64,000 nucleotides of DNA, taken from positions 42,904,285 to 42,968,284 of the forward strand of contig CM028326.1 of NCBI GenBank assembly GCA_016647705.1. The letters run 5' to 3'. The notes below the pieces were generated by a model. The model searched no databases. It saw only the letters and a program-made list of their open reading frames with translations, and was not told the origin of the DNA. Made by a program: the position numbers and the translations under genes. The first letter of the stretch is position 1, and every line of letters begins with the position of its first letter. This document shows, one piece after another, positions 1-11,238 of this stretch. Origin of the DNA: Eucommia ulmoides (taxonomy: Eukaryota > Streptophyta > Magnoliopsida > Garryales > Eucommiaceae).

Positions 1-640
1 ATGCTTATTGTGGGTTTAAGTTCCAAATTTTCAATCCCGAGTGCCACCAATGGTGTTTTCTTCTTCAATCTCGCATCAAAACGCGCCATCCAATGTTTTC
101 TCGTCCAAAATCGCCTGTTGTCTCCCCCAAAATCGCCTCTTCTTCTTCTTCCTCCTCTTTCGTCATCTTCTCAAAAATGAGCCAAAATGGCCTTAAGGAG
201 GGGAAAAAATAGAACGTCGGCGTTGTAACGCGCGTTTTTGAGCAGCAACGCCGCTTCTAGCACATTAGGGTTCAGAGGATTCGCGCTGCAACGCTACTTT
301 TTTGGCGTTGCAGCGCGCGTCTTTGCGCGGAAGCGCGAGATATCGAAAAAATGGCCATAACTTTCTCATTCAAACTCCGATTGAGTTGATTTAAAAGGAT
401 TGAGAAAGATAAGATCGAGATCTACAACTTTCATGTTTTTAGAATTTCCAAAATGGAATTGCATCGTGGTCAAAATCGGCCTTGAAGTTAACATTTGCAC
501 ATATGTTTCTGCTTTTCTCCCATTTATTTGTAAACCTATAAAACAATACTAAAACACATTAAACTAACAAAAATGCTTAAAAACACACAAATATTTGAAT
601 ATAAAAATACTTGATTTGTTGGTTAATAAATCACTCATCA
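1..640 (-). repeat. Athila-type LTR, cut by the window edge
   Basis: Read on the minus strand this LTR starts at 640 (plus-strand end tcactcatca) and runs off the left edge. The stretch 350-500 (sensitive-sounding core 'aactttctcattcaaactccgattga', here only described in part) is closely matched at 5285-5420 inside the solo LTR at 4156-5765, which fixes the family. A GC-rich cluster of short near-palindromes built on GGCGTTGCAGCGCG lies at 215-345, in the same U3 position as the clusters of its relatives. The five bases after the end are GAATG and could be half of a target-site duplication whose partner lies outside the window. Confidence 0.65.
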
Positions 641-2192
641 GAATGCAAGATCTACTTTGAGATGCCAAAATTTTATGGGGGGTTTCTTTCGTATTAGGCA
701 TCTTTTTCTATAAGCCATTTCCCCTGAGTGCTTCCTTATTGTCTCCGATAAGAAAGGATGACTAGTAATTCTGAGAGGCTTTCTGATTCTTTGCTCCTGC
801 TTTCGTTGTAGATAAAATTTGATCTGGATCGGGATTTCTATTAAGAATGTTATGGATTTTGGTTATACTATGGAAAGGCTTGGACTGGAACGATGGATGG
901 TTATTTCATGTTTTGCTTAGCTGAGGTCGTGATGTCCCAGAATGGAAACATCTATCCCAAAATAGAGATCGTTGTTAGTCTGGCTCTGGCCTTGAATGTC
1001 TTTTAGATGATATTTGAGAGAGGGTTTAAGTGAATAGTTTACTGAGAAAAGGACTATTCTCTCATTTTTCCTTATACTTTCTCGAGTTCATTTCTAATGT
1101 TTTAGGCACTATACCTATACGTGCTATGTATATTTCTTTTTTTACACATGTAAGATTAGTTTTACTAGAGTATACTCAAGTAGTCATATTCAAACATTCA
1201 ATCATCTTAGTGATTGTCGCGATTTTTAGATAGGATTAATCTAATGACAAATATGATTTCAGTAGTAATTTAGACCAAATATATGTAGTTATTAGTTTAA
1301 AGAGGTTGTCTGGATCAATTCCATCAAATTTTGATAATTGATATTTCCTTAGATTCTTATTGAGATTACCTACAACCCTGTATATTTCTTGGGATTTCTT
1401 TAACCTTAGGATTGATTCCTATCTTGATTCTGAAAGCGACTGGAGTGGGCCTTCTTGAGATGACTCAACGAAGAGAGAAAATAAATGATAGAGAAACAAA
1501 TGATAGTCAATGTGACTAAGCAAATGTTGATTGTCCAAAAAGTAGTAAGAGAAAATTTATTTTTCTTATTTTTTTTCACTTGGGCAATCAGTGTCTCATG
1601 CCTTTCTAAATAGTTCATGTAGCGAGCTTTGGATAGCAATCCTGGTCCAGTTGGCCCAATTTATTAGGTAGTGAGACACCCCTATGACCTAATACTTGAA
1701 CTATGAAGAATGCTTAATCTGCTAAATCACTTTCGTGTGATCACTTGGTGTTTAAAAACTTTCAGAGACCAGTCTTTTTTTCTTTTCTCAACACATACTT
1801 ATTGGACATTACACAGAGAGAACAAAAAAACTTGAGTCATTCCCGAGGTCTTTGTTGATTTTGCTCTATCCATCCTGGTCAACTAAGTTATAAAGTCAAT
1901 CTGTCGTACTTCGTTTTAATAATTTCTTTCCATATCAGTGTACTTCTTTGACAAACTTCATTTTTTTCCTATGCGACCCTCGTTGCTTGATTTATCCATG
2001 AGAATACTTTATGGTCACTGCCCCGCTCTTAAGAATTTTCTTAGAGCTAGGCTAGGTTTCAAGGTTACTTTCTTCTTCTCAAGGTTCCCTAATAGATGAT
2101 ATCAGCCAAATATATTTCATTAATTTCCCAAATTCTTATTGATAGGTACGTCGACTATAATTATCCAATCGCATCTCTATAGCTCTCAGGTC
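641..2192 (-). mobile_element. Family G internal retroelement sequence, copy 1, left part
   Basis: No intact coding region. The segment matches 47281-48930 over most of its length: both hold the block 'gagaggctttctg...tttgctcctgcttgcgttg', then 'cgagttcatttctaatgttttaggca', then a run about a gt-rich region near the sentence 'gatcactyggtgtttaaaaactttc'. It stops exactly where the copia-like LTR begins and resumes at 5933. I place it on the minus strand because the second copy lies between an Ogre-like primer-binding site and sequence that reads in minus orientation. It is probably leader or untranslated sequence of an Ogre-like element; no protein domain could be recognised in any frame. Confidence 0.55.
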
Positions 2193-2629
2193 GGAACTGT
2201 TGATCCCAAGATTTTGATGAACAATTAAGTATTGATGTTTTGGTGGAACTAATATTTGATAAAGTGTTTCAGTGATTTAAAGTTTCAATAATGAAGATGT
2301 CAAAGTGAATGGATGTTAAATGAAGATATCAAGATGATGAAGAAGTATTAAGAGTTTGAAGACATTAGGAAAAACAACCCAAGTAAATATAAACTCTTAA
2401 TATCCCATTTAAGAACACATACCCGGCACAAAATGAATTTTATCCTTTATGTGTGTTTTGGTTGAGTATATTTATTTGCTCCTAGGTGAATTAAAAAGAA
2501 ATATTTTTGAATGACTAAAATATAATATAAGAGTATTAATGGAGTTCATTTGAATATAAATATAAATAAAGGGACAAAATTGTAAAAGAAAGTAAGTTAA
2601 AAACGAGTTCAGAGAAGAGATTCAAGAGA

Positions 2630-2875
2630 GGGCAGTCGACTGAGGAGTCGACCGGAGAAAGAAGATGAACTCTTTGAATCTGCGAGTCGATAGAGAGGTC
2701 GACCGATAGAAGCTTGGCAAACTCTCTGAATCTGCGAGTCGATAGAACGGTCGACCGGTGGAAGCTTAACAAACTCTCTGATTCTGCGAGTCAACTGAGG
2801 AGTCGACCGATCACGTGCATGGGCTACTTCCAGTATCCTTCAGTCGACTGGGCAGTTGACTGAACGCGCAGTTTC
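2630..2875 (+). repeat. Tandem palindromic repeats in copia-like LTR
   Basis: About four units of roughly 60 bp carry GTCGAC-type palindromes (GTCGACTGAGGAGTCGAC, GTCGATAGA..GGTCGACC) separated by 'aactctctgaatctgcga'. A further pair gtcgactgggcagttgac ends the block. It lies about 350 bp upstream of the TATA-like box of this LTR. Confidence 0.75.
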
Positions 2876-4155
2876 AGGATATTGGTTGATCCGATTTTAA
2901 ATCCAAAAGTAGTCATTTTTGGTTAAGATTTGAGAGAGATTTCGGGGGATATTCTTAACATTTGAGATATGGTTCATATATTAATTAAATCATTTCAATA
3001 TGGTTCATTAATTATTAAAGTTTCTCAATTTTGTACTTAAAATGGATTCTATACCTATTTGTTTTGATTGAGAAATATTTTGGGATTTAATTGAGAGTTT
3101 TAAAAGTTGTTATTAAGTGAAATTGAACTTAAATGAAGTCCTCATGTTATGAAGGGTCTATAAGAGTATTTTATTATCATGACACTTGTAAACTAGCCGT
3201 TAGGAGGCTGATTACATATGCCCTTATATAGACCTGCGAATTTTCTAAGAAAGCTAATAATTCTAAGAGATAATATTAGTCTATATTTTTTAGAGAGCGT
3301 TTATAAGAGTTATCATTCAACGATACTGTGAGCTATTCTAAGAGTGATTCTGATAATCAATTGCGATCAATTTGTGCTGATACCAGAATTGAAGCTACAT
3401 TGTTTTCATAATTAATTTTGTGGATTCCGGGTTAACCATTCTATATTGATTATTACTTGTTTATTATTGTATTTTGAAAATTGATCTTAGAAATTATTTT
3501 TGATTTTTAAAGAAAATATTCTTTCAAATAATTTCTTGAATCTGATTACGTGCTCCAATTTGCTACCCATATATTCTTAAAATCAGATTTCTGCATCTCA
3601 CGTAATTCTATCACTAGTTGGGATATTAATTGAGTTTATATATATCTGGGATGGTAGAAGTTTCGAGTGAGATTTACTTATCAATTTTTGTATTGGTGAG
3701 TTGTGACGGGTTAAATATCATTGGGGATATTTAATCAATGATAACTGAGTTTTAGTCTCTTCCTATAAAGAGATTGAGATAGTGATTCTTCCTGGATAAG
3801 AATTGCGTGTTTGTGAGTGATTTTGTAACGGTTCAATCCTTATCGGGTAAAATGATATTTGGAGTATTTTGGTGAGGTTTTGATTCTTGAGCCTAAGTGT
3901 TAAAAAAAATTAGGTTATTCTTTAACTTGTAAAAAGTAGAGGTTATTCCTTAGCCTTTGAAAAGGAAATTGTAAAGGTTGATTCTGAGCCTGTAAAAGAA
4001 TCGGTGTGCGGGTTTGGTTCCTACCTTTAAAGGAATCTTGATTTTAGTGGGTGCGACCTCCATGGAACTCGGAGGACTGGATTAGCCAAGAGTAGCTTGG
4101 TGAACCTATATAAATATCTGGTGTGCTGCTTTCTTAATTTGTCTATTTTTGCTAT

Positions 4156-5765
4156 TGGTAGCCGCAAATAAAGCGTTGTCACTTTCACCGCAAGCGTACG
4201 GATCAAGTTTTAGTATAGTGGACCTTTCGGTCGGGTATCGTATCCACGTGGATTGGTTGAGATTACTATCGAGTATCGCGATTATCATAACCTAATTTTA
4301 TCTAGACTCTAAAAATGGAATTTAATTTAATACTAATACTAAACTAAAATACTAATTAAGTTAACTATACTATAAATACTAATTTGAGATTGTTTAGGGG
4401 AGTAGATTGCCTAGGGATTAACTTTATTTACTTAAATGCGTTTGATTTCGTTTTAGTTAACATTAACGGCGTTCGGCGTATCCGACAATCTCGGTTTGTA
4501 AACTCCCTTGCCACCTCTTCCGAGTGTAAGACAGGGGAATACGTGACTTCGTGTCAATGCCGAAGTCCCCCTCAACGTCTTAATGACTCTAGGTCACGTG
4601 AGTCTCGCCCCAACGTCATCGATTGCACACTTTCTAACACTCTCCTGGGTTGTTAGATTGCCATGTTGTGTTAACCCTAGTCTGAATCCGGGGTTATCTC
4701 TCCCGAGTGTTAAATCCCGTATTCTCAATATATCTAAACTAGCATATAATAATAGAAAACACGGCAACATAATCGAAATTATAAGGAACAACCATAAACG
4801 AAATACAAATTCAACCAAAACTACATTTTCATAAATAGTACATTAATCCATATTACAATCCATGTTTAACTCATGGTCCTAACCGTTTATACAATGTAAA
4901 ATGAGTTAAACATGCTCAACAACTACCAAAATGAAGAAAACAAAGAGAAGAAACGAGCGACTTAGCCGATATCCAAAGATTTGCCGCTAGAAACGTCGAT
5001 CAATCGCTTCCTCATTGATCCTCCACCTCGGGTTGAGAGCTCTCCCTAAAAAATCCCTTATGCTAACTCTAAAATATGGCCTAAGGCCTTAGGAGCTGAA
5101 GAAGAAGGAAGAGAGGAGGAGAAAATGGTATAAATAGGCTAAACAATATCTCAAAAATATCAATTCTGCGCAGAGGTTTTCGCTTCACCTAGGCGAAGTT
5201 AGGTCGGTTAACTTTCTGCCAGATTTTCGCCTAGGTGAAGGAAACTTCGCCTAGGTGAAGTTACTGCATGTTTGAATTTTGTTTTGACTGTAACTTCTTC
5301 ATCCAAACTCTGATTGAGGTGATTAAAAAACCTATGAAAAGCTAAGAAAAAGATCTACAACTTCCATGTTTTGAGTGTGTCCAAAATTGAATTGCATCAT
5401 AGTCCAAAATAGCTTTGAAGTTACAGCACCTGTACTGACTTTGCAGGTTTGGTGACTGCCTAGGCGAAGAATTAGGCGATGGACTTGGAAATGTTCTTAG
5501 CATCTTCACAGCTTAGGCGGAGGTTTGGACGCCTAGGCAGTGGGCTTCTTTCACAATGTTGCCTCCTTGCTCATTTATCCACCGTAATTTCGTCCGCTTT
5601 GGTTCGATCACATCGTTTTCGCTCTCATTTCATACCTTTTCACCCTATGCACTTATTTTAATACAAAAAGAATAAAAACATATTAAAACATATAAAAATA
5701 ACTATAAACGTACTCGAAAACTAACAAATTCGGATTAGAAATACATAGGTAATTTACACTTATCA
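4156..5765 (-). mobile_element. Athila-type solo LTR
   Basis: A 1610-bp LTR in minus orientation, ending on the plus strand with acacttatca (LTR start TGATAAGTGT) and beginning TGGTAGCCGC. It is flanked by a perfect 5-bp target-site duplication GCTAT (4151-4155, 5766-5770). The other family C copy at about 55370 shows the site without the insert. The two-TG/CA-end structure, no primer-binding site and no internal region mean recombination between two LTRs has removed the body. It shares the terminal blocks 'caccgcaagcgtacggat' and 'cataacctaa..tttatcta' with the LTRs at 34783, 44929 and 59983. The promoter side carries CCTAGG palindromes at 5170-5550 and a TATA box at 5129-5137. Confidence 0.9.
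5129..5137 (-). promoter_or_regulatory. TATA box of Athila-type solo LTR
   Basis: On the minus strand the sequence is GCCTATTTATACC, just downstream of the palindrome cluster. The same box (CCTATTTAAACC or similar) sits at the corresponding place in the relatives at 31477-31486, 42591-42600, 46087-46095 and 61170-61179. Confidence 0.55.
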
Positions 5766-5932
5766 GCTATTTGTGTGTGCACCTAGTTGATTGATTAATT
5801 GCGCTGTGTTATAAAGATAATAATTAATTTAGGTATAAAATTAATTATTTGATTTATTGATTTTTATTCTTATTATTTTTTAATTACCCAATTCACCCCC
5901 CCTCTTGGGTATTATACTGGGCCAATCGGAAC

Positions 5933-6640
5933 ATATGTAACGACTCTACATTAAGGTTCATGGTTTTCTTTCTAACTTTCTTAGATTTTTTTTTTTTTTA
6001 AATCTCACCATCGTCTGGTTGAAATAAGACATATATTTTAACTTTTTTCTTTAGATGATGATCTAATTTAGTGTTGAAATCATATTATCACAACATTTCT
6101 TGTTTGCAATGTGTGAATTACGATAAGCAAATTTGTTTTTTGATGTTGGAGTATAAAAACCCAAGTCAACCTTTAGATGAAATAAGCATGCATTTAGTGA
6201 TATGTAGATTTAGTACATAGGCGTACAAGATAATACTTAATTCATTATAAAGTAATTAAGAAGTTAAGGGAAAGACAGAAATAGATATAGTCTTTTTTTC
6301 TCCTTTCTAAAAATAACGAGGCTAGGTTTATCTGGCTCAGAGCTTGTTTCATAGAGGTAACACTTTCTTACATCATACAAATATTAGAGTTTTTTTTTAC
6401 TACATTCGATAAAGGTAGAGATCGAGTCCATTTTATGATCTTGTAAGAGGATCTTAGATGGCCTAAAGCAAATTTTCTTGATTTATTAAGTAATCAGAAA
6501 CCTAGATCCTGACTAGTGAACTATAATGGATTTCTTATGAATGCTATTCTTATGAATTGTCGTACCCTTTCCTGTGTATGAATAAATCTATATGAATGAA
6601 TGATTATATTCATGTTGTATGTATGCAATCTTAGGGAAGT
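5933..6640 (-). mobile_element. Family G internal sequence, copy 1, right part
   Basis: Continues the segment broken at 2192. It matches 48925-49640: shared blocks include 'gcatttagtgatatgtagatttagtac', split here as atgtagatttagtac and gtacaagataatac, and the motif 'aattcattataa'. No coding potential recognised. It ends at 6640 where a different LTR-like block begins. Confidence 0.55.
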
Positions 6641-7392
6641 TGATGCGAACCTCACAAAGAATTAGTAAGACCTGAAACTAACTGAGAGTTTCTTCGCGAG
6701 GATCGAACTAAATTCAGATTTATAAACAAAAAGATAAGAACACGAAAATACAGAATTTAGGATAGATTACATTGACCTAACGTTTATGAACGAAACACGA
6801 ACTAACGATATAAGTAATGATCTTGATCAAATGATTATAACGAATCATGAACAAAAAATATAGAGTTTGAATGCCAAAATAAATTCTTGATAACTTCAGG
6901 AAAAGTTCTCTAAAGAACTAAAGAGAAAACTCTCATAATTGTTTTAACTAAAAATAATATGTGAAATTCACAAGTTTACAAGGCCCCTTAAATAGGTGGC
7001 TAAGAGAACAAGAAAGAAACCCTAATATGTCTTGGAAAATTCCCAAGCCTACATGAAGGAAAAAGAAAACCCTAATATCTAAGACTAATAAAGAACAAGA
7101 AAACTTTCTAACTTGCCTTATATTTCTAATTGGAAAAAGAAATGATTACTTGGCAATCATGCCTTACAAATCAACCTAAAAATAATTAAAAGACTTAAAG
7201 TTATAAAATAAATAAAATAAAATTCGTGGGTCTCATCCTAGGGCCGTTCAGGATCACGCTTTAAGCCCATTCGCTTACCTTGATGAAGTGGACTAGATTT
7301 TGATTGTCCGATTGGCTTAATTTGGGCTTTACCATTGTAGACTCGGCCCAAATCTCTTGAATAAGACCATTACGTATTTCTTTGAATCTTTA
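6641..7392 (-). mobile_element. LTR-like block of unassigned family
   Basis: On the minus strand the block ends ...GGTTCGCATCA at 6641. It holds a TATA-like box CCACCTATTTAAGG (plus 6988-7001) with a U3-like part to its right (7005-7390) and an R/U5-like part to its left. No primer-binding site follows the end, so a solo LTR is the simplest reading. No second copy is present in the window, so this rests on layout only. The right boundary with the next LTR is approximate. Confidence 0.35.
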
Positions 7393-8427
7393 TATAACGA
7401 CCTGGTTTCCCAGGGCCGCTACGCGGTTTCTCCCATTGAAGAATTAACGCTAAAACTGAACGACTAATATTTCATTCGATATTTTTTTTTAATGTTACAC
7501 TTAAAAAGTTAGCAAACATATTTTTTTTTTTTGTGTATTATTAAAAAGCTTAGCTACTCGCTATTTTAAATACCAAAAACTATAAATGCCTCAGCCAATA
7601 ACCAAATTGAACATACAGTGGACGTGCCCTTTACTGCTAGTGTACATAAAAGACAAGGTTAACTCTCATTATGATCCAAGAATATGATCATAGTCTTACA
7701 TATTAAGCTAGAAGATCCAAATTATTTGTGGCAAATAAACATGAAAAAAATAAATTGATATTAAATTTATTCCATGTTGGTATAAAAATAAAATTAAAGT
7801 AAAATGCAGAAAGAACAACATAATTATAGTTTTACAATGCGACGATGACAATTATAATTCGTCGAATTTTCAGGTCGATTTTTTTACAACTGTAAATATT
7901 ACATATAATTACTACGAATTGAATAGAAGTTCAACTAGAATTCCTAGCGCAGTTTACGACCAATATTTCAATATTCATAAATATGAAAAATGTTACAGTG
8001 CGACGATGATAATTATATTTAATTTATTGAGTCAATTTTAGTACTAAGATATTACTGTGTTCAAATTGAAACCAAATGGACCAAAGTAAGACATTACCAA
8101 ACTTCAGGGGTACAAAGCGTCAAAATCCAAAACAAAATCCAATTCAACAAGTCCAACTTGGAACTTTTCATTTCAAATTTCCAATTCCATGGCCCAAATC
8201 TTAATACCAAACACCCCTAATTCTTATACATATACATATCTATAATTATAGTTATTACAGTAAATATAACAATATTACTGTAATGTAAGATTACAGTTTC
8301 ATATATGTTAAATTAATTAATACTTAATCAATATTACAAATTCATTATATAGTCGAGATCCGAACCGATTTTTCTTTTTCCCGCTAAAAATCATCCAGAA
8401 TATATGTTTTCTATACCCTTATTTATC

Positions 8428-8461
<34 letters not shown>

Positions 8462-9064
8462 ATTCTTTTCCAAAATTCCAATTCCAGTTCCGCGGCTCCA
8501 GCCCTTTTCTTTTAACATGCTAATGATCATTCCCCTTTATTTTTTCTTCCCATTATCTTTACTAGCATGCATATATTTAGTGATATGCATAATAACAATC
8601 AAATTTTGCTGACACGTGTTCACTTCCTCTAACTCAAGTCTAGCGGCTCAATGTTTTTATTTTATTTTTAATTCACGGCCACAATTCCTTACTTAGCAAT
8701 TAAGGATTAAAAATTACATTTAACCCTCATAAAATAAAAATAAATATTAATTATACTCCAAAATTCTTAAAAATATATTTTAAATAATAAGATAGTCCCC
8801 AAAACTTTTTAGAAATCGATTTAAAATTAACATCTAACTCCAAAAAATTATCAAATATTTATTATAAATTTTCATAATATACAAAGCAATCCAAAAATAT
8901 TTCATGTATTTAAAATAATATATTTTTCTAAAATATAAATTTAATATTTAACTCCAAAAATTGTAAAATATATATGTACACCACAAATTCACAAAATCGT
9001 CTTCAAAAATATTAAACTTATATAAAATAATATTTTTTAAAATATAAATTTTCGGGGTATTACA
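7385..9064 (-). mobile_element. Gypsy 3' LTR (family A)
   Basis: In minus orientation it begins TGTAATACCCCGAAAATTTA at 9064, directly after the tail of a gypsy pol frame (9065-9354), which identifies it as a 3' LTR. The start matches the LTR at 18439 (TGTAATACTCGAAAATTTA). The far end carries 'gagaaaccgcgtagcggccc', also found in the 19500-19550 and 20820-20860 copies. Internal AT-rich blocks 'acaatgcgacgatgacaatt' at 7835 and 'acagtgcgacgatgataatt' at 7995 are a degenerate internal repeat. No gene lies within. Confidence 0.7.
8433..8458. repeat. (AT)n microsatellite
   Basis: About 13 AT dinucleotides lie inside the family A LTR. Confidence 0.9.
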
Positions 9065-9354
9065 CTTTTTGACCTTACCGTTGTTATTGAGCTAACTAAA
9101 ACATGCAACAGATTTCTTGGTGTAACTGAAATATTCTCATCATTCCCTCCCTCTTGAAAAAGATTTGTCCTCAAATCTTTACCTACACCGAATGGAAACA
9201 AGTCACTCACATTAAAACTAGCACTTACATTAAACTCACCTGAAAGGTCTAATTTATAGGCATTCTCATTGATTCGTTCTATCACGTGAAAAGAGCCATC
9301 TCTCCTTGGAAGTAGCCTAAAACTTCTTTGTTGGGAAAACCGTTCCATCCTCAT
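9065..9354 (-). pseudogene. C-terminal tail of a Ty3/gypsy polyprotein
   Basis: The minus frame reads ...LLPRRDGSFHVIERINENAY, then KLDLSGEFNVSASFNVSDL, then PFGVGKDLRTNLFQEGGNDE. This matches the conserved region after the integrase of plant chromovirus-like gypsy polyproteins (the 'GPFQVLERINDNAYK / FNVSDLSPF / LRTNPFQEGG' type segment). It runs straight into the LTR at 9064. The rest of gag-pol is absent: at 9354 the sequence changes to an Ogre-like LTR fragment, so this is a truncated element. Some usual residues are replaced (for example RRDGSF for RGDGPF), which fits an old copy. Confidence 0.85.
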
Positions 9355-9649
9355 AGGATATTTTGTGAAATATCCTATAATTGAAGGGTAGTGTCTAATT
9401 TTTATTCATATTAAAGGTGATTTGATGAAGATCAACCTTTAATAATGTCATTTTAGACTCCCTTTAATTGTAGGATTTTTGAGGTTGACCCGAAACTTTT
9501 ACTTAATTGAATTTAATCCAATTTAACATTTTTTTATATAGTGTGATTCAAAGTAGAAATTCCTTCCCTTTAAACCTCAGTTTAAAGGTTATTTGAACTT
9601 GTACTTTCAATTCGACACTGACTAGGAGGGACAAAATGTAATGTCTATA
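9355..9649 (-). repeat. Ogre-like LTR fragment (start of LTR)
   Basis: Minus-strand start near 9649 reads TATAGACATTACATTTTGTC. The fragment matches 53580-53874 and 24168-24358 through 'gaggttgacccgaaactttt' and 'tagaaattccttcccttta'. It is the first 0.3 kb of the LTR only; the rest is missing. Confidence 0.7.
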
Positions 9650-10079
9650 GGGACTAGGCGGTGCTTTGCATGCACGCAACTTCTACCTAGTTAAGTACCA
9701 TGGTGGAGGGAAGACGATGAGTAGGAGCTGACATATTACTCACGTCGGGCTTACAGGTTGGACCTCGCCGCAGGGTTGGGTATTCGGCCCTAGGGGATTG
9801 TTGACTGGGCCTTGGTGCATTGTCATCTCAGTGAAGGGGAAAGAGATATTGAAGTAACCTAGGGACCTCTCTCCTGCTTGCTAAATTCGTGGTTGCAGAA
9901 TTGTGAGCAATCCCCAGGTGCATGTTTAATGAAGAAGATCAACCTGTCCCTTGAGAGTTGTGCCTACTTCTCATGCCTTGTGGTTTGGAGAGCCGGTGCC
10001 CCCACCCTAGGAGGTAGAAACAGTGGGGCGAAGATCACCTAAATACACCCCTGAAGCTCTATAGTTGGCGTCCCAGATA
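9650..10079. other. Unassigned, relatively GC-rich stretch
   Basis: No open frame with recognisable similarity and no second copy in the window. It begins exactly at the edge of the Ogre-like LTR start, so it may be the DNA that element entered. Nothing further can be supported. Confidence 0.4.
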
Positions 10080-10430
10080 GTTAATACGAAAGGCCTCTAC
10101 GGGAACTGAGGTCTACCCCTAGAAAGAACTAGAGGACAAAATTGAATAATAAAAACCTAATATTTTTCAAAGGCTAAAGACTAACCTAATATTTTTTGCA
10201 GGGTAAAGATCAAACCCTAGTTTTTTTTCAAGCTAAAGACTAAACCTCAATTTTTTTTCACAGGTTCAAGATTAAAACCTAACAACCTTGATTAGATACC
10301 AACCCAAACATGTCTAATCCTATCAAAACTCCCAAATACAAAAAGACTAACAAGTTTATTCCCACAAGAAACTTCTACCACCTTAAAGCCATTATACTTA
10401 ATTAATGTCCCCAAATTACTTTGTGATAGA
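10080..10430 (-). repeat. Copia-like LTR (family C) fragment, reverse orientation
   Basis: The reverse complement matches 54880-55140 in the second family C copy: 'aacatgtctaatcc' against the complement of ggattagacatatt, 'aaatacaaaaagactaacaag', and 'cttctaccacc'. It also carries three or four short 'ggctaaagactaaacct' units, the counterpart of the 'tttagcctgtgaaaaaaatt' units at 55010-55130. Confidence 0.6.
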
Positions 10431-10435
10431 TTACT

Positions 10436-10712
10436 CAAGATTGGAGTTGACGAGTTCGAGCCATCTCAGCTCGGATTATTCAAGATATGAAGCCTTAGTG
10501 AAAATTGGAGATGCGTGCCGAGCTGGCGAGTCCGAGCACTCACGGCTCAGACTTACTCAAAAGGGAGAGCCTCATCAAATTATGAAGAAATCATGCCGAG
10601 CTGGCGAGTCCGAGTACTCGCAGCTCGGATCTCCAAAATATGGACTCTCTTGGTCCATCCTGAAGGTCGCCGTGCCAAGCTGACGAGCCCGAATACTCTC
10701 AGCTCGGATTAT
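10436..10712 (+). repeat. Tandem palindromic repeat CCGAGCTG...CAGCTCGG
   Basis: Four units spaced about 78 bp: gttgacgagttcgag..ctcagctcggat, then three times gccgagctggcgagtccgag or near it, each followed by cagctcgga. Each unit can fold on itself because CCGAGCTG pairs with CAGCTCGG across a 20-25-base loop. Confidence 0.75.
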
Positions 10713-10979
10713 CCATATTTGGGGCCTCTCAAGGTCGTTTCAAAGCTCCCAAAGATGTTTTGACGCCCTCTCCACCTCCTGGTCATCCAGATGGGCTAAA
10801 AAAAGGCCGCTATTCTCAATTTCAAGTGGGTCGGCCCATGGCCCTCTACAAAATGGGCCTAAAAGCCCAGTCTAGATGATTAAGCCCTTAATCCGCTAGC
10901 TCATTCGCTATCAGATGAATTAGGTTAATTAATCAAGCTCGACTCCCTAATTTCGCGGCGCTATATGAGCCCAACGCCC

Positions 10980-10987
10980 TATAAATA
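10980..10987 (+). promoter_or_regulatory. TATA box
   Basis: TATAAATA in the context cgccctataaatactcc, about 270 bp after the last palindromic unit. Confidence 0.5.
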
Positions 10988-11238
10988 CTCCATGGCATCC
11001 ATTGTCACAAAAATACTTTCTTCTAATTCACTTTAGAGCACTATTAACCTCTCTCACCAGATACTTATTCTCATGCCGAAGATGTCTCACCTAGCACAAC
11101 CCCGGTAGGCCTTCGTGCAGGTGCTTGGAGTGCGGTTTGGAGCTCAGCTTGGAGATCAGAACATAGTCTGGAGTAGAATTCAATTCAGAGTCTGAACAAG
11201 ATCTCGGAGGCAAGCAAGGAGCTCAGGTCGGTCGCAAG

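Larger units (their letters stand above)
2198..5927 (+). mobile_element. Copia-like LTR (family C), copy 1, interrupted
   Basis: Starts TGTTGATCCCAAGATTTTG and is flanked by the direct repeat GGAAC (2193-2197 and 5928-5932). The second family G copy shows the unoccupied site as gttggaacatgtg near 48920, which supports insertion here. The matching start at 62319 follows a purine-rich tract, as expected for a 3' LTR. The 3' end has the run of Cs followed by 'cctcttgggt' common near ends of plant copia LTRs, but the last bases are CCAATC rather than a clean CA, so the exact end is uncertain. Removing the nested solo LTR and its duplication leaves about 2.1 kb. No internal region is attached, so this is a solo LTR. 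TATA-like sequence cttatataga is at about 3220. Confidence 0.7.
10431..11235 (+). mobile_element. LTR-like promoter block
   Basis: A cluster of palindromic repeats is followed by a strong TATA box (ccctataaatactcc, 10978-10992) and about 250 bp of leader-like sequence rich in 'gctcagcttggagatcag' phrases. This order (repeat cluster, TATA, leader) is that of an LTR U3-R-U5. No terminal TG/CA pair, duplication or primer-binding site could be fixed, and no second copy is in the window. It lies directly upstream of the PPR fragment in the same direction. Confidence 0.4.

Noticed and set aside
4384-4834. Short overlapping frames in LTR bodies (also 35421-35615, 45226-45760, 60300-60805)
   Set aside because: They recur in every Athila-type LTR at the same place around the 'cctctcccgagtgtaag' block but with differing frames and stops, so they are non-coding repeat sequence.
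8300-9030. Possible gene in AT-rich sequence before the gypsy tail
   Set aside because: It lies inside the family A LTR and has no frame of note.
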